Positions 39,815-41,046 of a stretch of DNA of 41,046 nt are shown piece by piece. Every line of letters starts with the position of its first letter. The first letter of the stretch is position 1. Source of the stretch: Lysobacterales bacterium (GTDB lineage: Bacteria > Pseudomonadota > Gammaproteobacteria > Xanthomonadales > S139-57); NCBI GenBank assembly GCA_015485125.1, contig WFUE01000062.1, positions 1 to 41,046 on the forward strand, written 5' to 3'. The translations under genes and the position numbers were made by a program. The notes beneath the pieces are model-generated. The model saw only the letters and a program-made list of their open reading frames with translations. It was not told the origin of the DNA and ran no database searches.

Positions 39815-41046
39815 ATGATCGAAACTCTGAACCGCATTCGCCAGACCGGCGGCCAACGACTGACCCATGGCCTTTCCGATGCCATCATCAGCCGCTTCAT
39901 CGACCACGACCGGAACCTGCAACAGGCCATTACCCTGGCAGGAGAGGCTTTCGAGACACTGCAAAGACAGTACCCGGAGTTGCTGGATCTGGACGAGGCC
40001 GAACAAATCCAGCGCATCCAGCACGGCTTTGTCAACTTCTATGCCGAAGACGCCGTCAATCCCTATGTCTCCCTGGCCGCCAAGGGCCCGTGGCTGATCA
40101 CCAGCAAGGGCGCGGTGCTGCATGATTCCGGCGGCTACGGCATGCTGGGCTTCGGCCATGCGCCCGACACGGTGCTGGAAGCCATGAACCGCCCGCATGT
40201 CATGGCCAATGTGATGACCCCCAATTTCTCCCAGCTGGCGCTGACCGAAGCACTGGATCGCGAGCTGGGCCACAGCCGGGCCGACGGCAACCCCTACAGC
40301 CGCTATCTGTGCATGAACTCCGGCTCCGAGGCCGTCTCTGTGGCCGCGCGCATTGCCGACATCCACAGCAAGATGATGACCGACCCCGGTGGCCGGCACG
40401 AGGGCAAGCCCATCCGCATTCTGGCCGTGGCCGGCGGTTTCCATGGCCGTACCGACCGCCCGGCGCGCTTCTCCGATTCCACCCGCCCCGTGTATCAAAA
40501 ATATCTGGCCAGCTTCCGTGATTTCGACCAGCTGCTCACCGTGCCACCCAACGACATCCAGGCACTGGAGCAGGTTTATCAACAGGCGGAGGCACAGGGC
40601 TGGTTCATCGAAGCCTTCTTCATGGAACCGGTCATGGGCGAAGGGGACCCCGGCATGGCGGCCACCCCCGCCTTCTACCAGCGGGCACGGGAACTGACCC
40701 GCACACACGGCAGCCTGTTTCTGGTGGATTCCATCCAGGCCGGCCTGCGTACCCAGGGCACCCTGTCCATCGTGGACTACCCCGGCTTCGAAAAGCTGGA
40801 CGCCCCCGACATGGAAACCTATTCCAAGGCGCTGAACGCCGGCCAGTACCCGCTCTCCGTGCTGGCCGTGCAAAGCTGGGTGGCCGAACTCTACCGCAAG
40901 GGTGTCTACGGCAACACCATGACCACCAACCCGCGCGCCCTGGATGTAGCCTGCGCCGTGCTGGAACAGGTGACCCCGGCCCTGCGGCAGAACATCCGCG
41001 AGCGCGGGCAGGAATTTCTCGACAAGTTCAACGCGCTCAAGGACGA
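39815..41046 (+). CDS. Class III PLP-dependent aminotransferase (partial, cut by window end)
   Basis: The first 410 codons of a fold-type I, class III aminotransferase (acetylornithine/ornithine/lysine-6-transaminase group). Landmarks are HDSGGYGMLGFGH (the usual 'D.GGG...GH' start), NSGSEAVSVAARIA (phosphate cup), GGFHGRT, EPVMGEGD, LFLVDSIQAGLRTQG (PLP aspartate and glutamine) and YSKALNAGQYPLSVL, whose lysine should form the Schiff base. The aspartate motif reads DSIQAG instead of the usual DE.QTG, and the N-terminal 90 residues before the fold are unusually long, so this is a divergent subfamily and the substrate is not assigned. ATG 39815 has GGGGG upstream. The reading frame is open to base 41046 and the C-terminus is missing. 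Confidence 0.85.
   Translation, partial: MIETLNRIRQTGGQRLTHGLSDAIISRFIDHDRNLQQAITLAGEAFETLQRQYPELLDLDEAEQIQRIQHGFVNFYAEDAVNPYVSLAAKGPWLITSKGAVLHDSGGYGMLGFGHAPDTVLEAMNRPHVMANVMTPNFSQLALTEALDRELGHSRADGNPYSRYLCMNSGSEAVSVAARIADIHSKMMTDPGGRHEGKPIRILAVAGGFHGRTDRPARFSDSTRPVYQKYLASFRDFDQLLTVPPNDIQALEQVYQQAEAQGWFIEAFFMEPVMGEGDPGMAATPAFYQRARELTRTHGSLFLVDSIQAGLRTQGTLSIVDYPGFEKLDAPDMETYSKALNAGQYPLSVLAVQSWVAELYRKGVYGNTMTTNPRALDVACAVLEQVTPALRQNIRERGQEFLDKFNALKD

Noticed and set aside
1-41046. Defence islands, prophage, IS elements, CRISPR arrays, tRNA or rRNA genes
   Set aside because: No transposase, integrase, phage structural gene, regular repeat array or cloverleaf/rRNA segment was seen on either strand; gene density and codon style look uniform.

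Overview
The window is a dense, GC-rich chromosomal stretch of a motile gammaproteobacterium. The evidence is gene content and order: mltD-gloB facing yafS-rnhA-dnaQ, fadI-fadJ, slyX next to efpL (yeiP), fliC-fliD-fliS-fliT, nfuA, phhA-phhB and a DeaD-type helicase. The short (about 250-residue) NAD kinase and the C-terminal FxDxFE/YE tails on two exported proteins recall Xanthomonadales/Wenzhouxiangella-like lineages. That placement is inference; no rRNA is present to test it. I see no tRNA, rRNA, insertion sequence, phage gene or CRISPR array. No gene-free stretch exceeds 300 bases.

Layout. 1-300: tail of an exported protein. 357-5693 (minus): DUF885 metallopeptidase-like protein and the fadI-fadJ beta-oxidation pair, with a palindrome at the fadI promoter. 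5764-6611: divergent slyX and efpL. 6627-9732 (minus): fliC, fliD, fliS, fliT, with a near-consensus sigma-28 promoter before fliC. 9834-12943: outer-membrane beta-barrel protein, then divergently a degenerate receiver-like protein overlapping a ClC channel gene. 12964-17215: the dnaQ-rnhA-yafS / gloB-mltD block. 17218-18132: orphan NrtR-like regulator. 18228-20462: first PDZ/multi-TM/GGEEF protein. 20470-25239 (minus): esterase, nfuA, NAD kinase, subtilase and 5'-nucleotidase, tightly packed. 25271-26394: phhA-phhB. 26552-28792: second PDZ/multi-TM/GGEEF protein, meeting tail-to-tail a chemoreceptor with a periplasmic CxxCH haem motif and its own sigma-28 promoter. 30517-32819 (minus): voltage-sensor-like K+ channel with an RCK domain plus an overlapping stand-alone RCK gene. 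32897-36602 (minus): deaD-like helicase, dusA and an amidinotransferase-fold hydrolase. 36685-41046 (plus): Mpo1-like membrane protein, NAD-type isocitrate dehydrogenase, an FHA/GAF/degenerate phosphatase-like protein, and a class III aminotransferase cut by the window end.

Themes. Much of the window is housekeeping, but it is rich in signalling: two c-di-GMP synthases of the same unusual architecture, a putative haem-c chemoreceptor, flagellin and its assembly factors, a degenerate receiver and an FHA scaffold. The most original candidates are the paired PDZ-7TM-GAF-GGEEF cyclases, the K+ channel whose second RCK subunit is a separate overlapping gene, and the FHA-GAF-pseudophosphatase. Hairpins without U-tracts follow several stop codons and no convincing intrinsic terminator was found, so Rho-dependent termination may dominate (inference).
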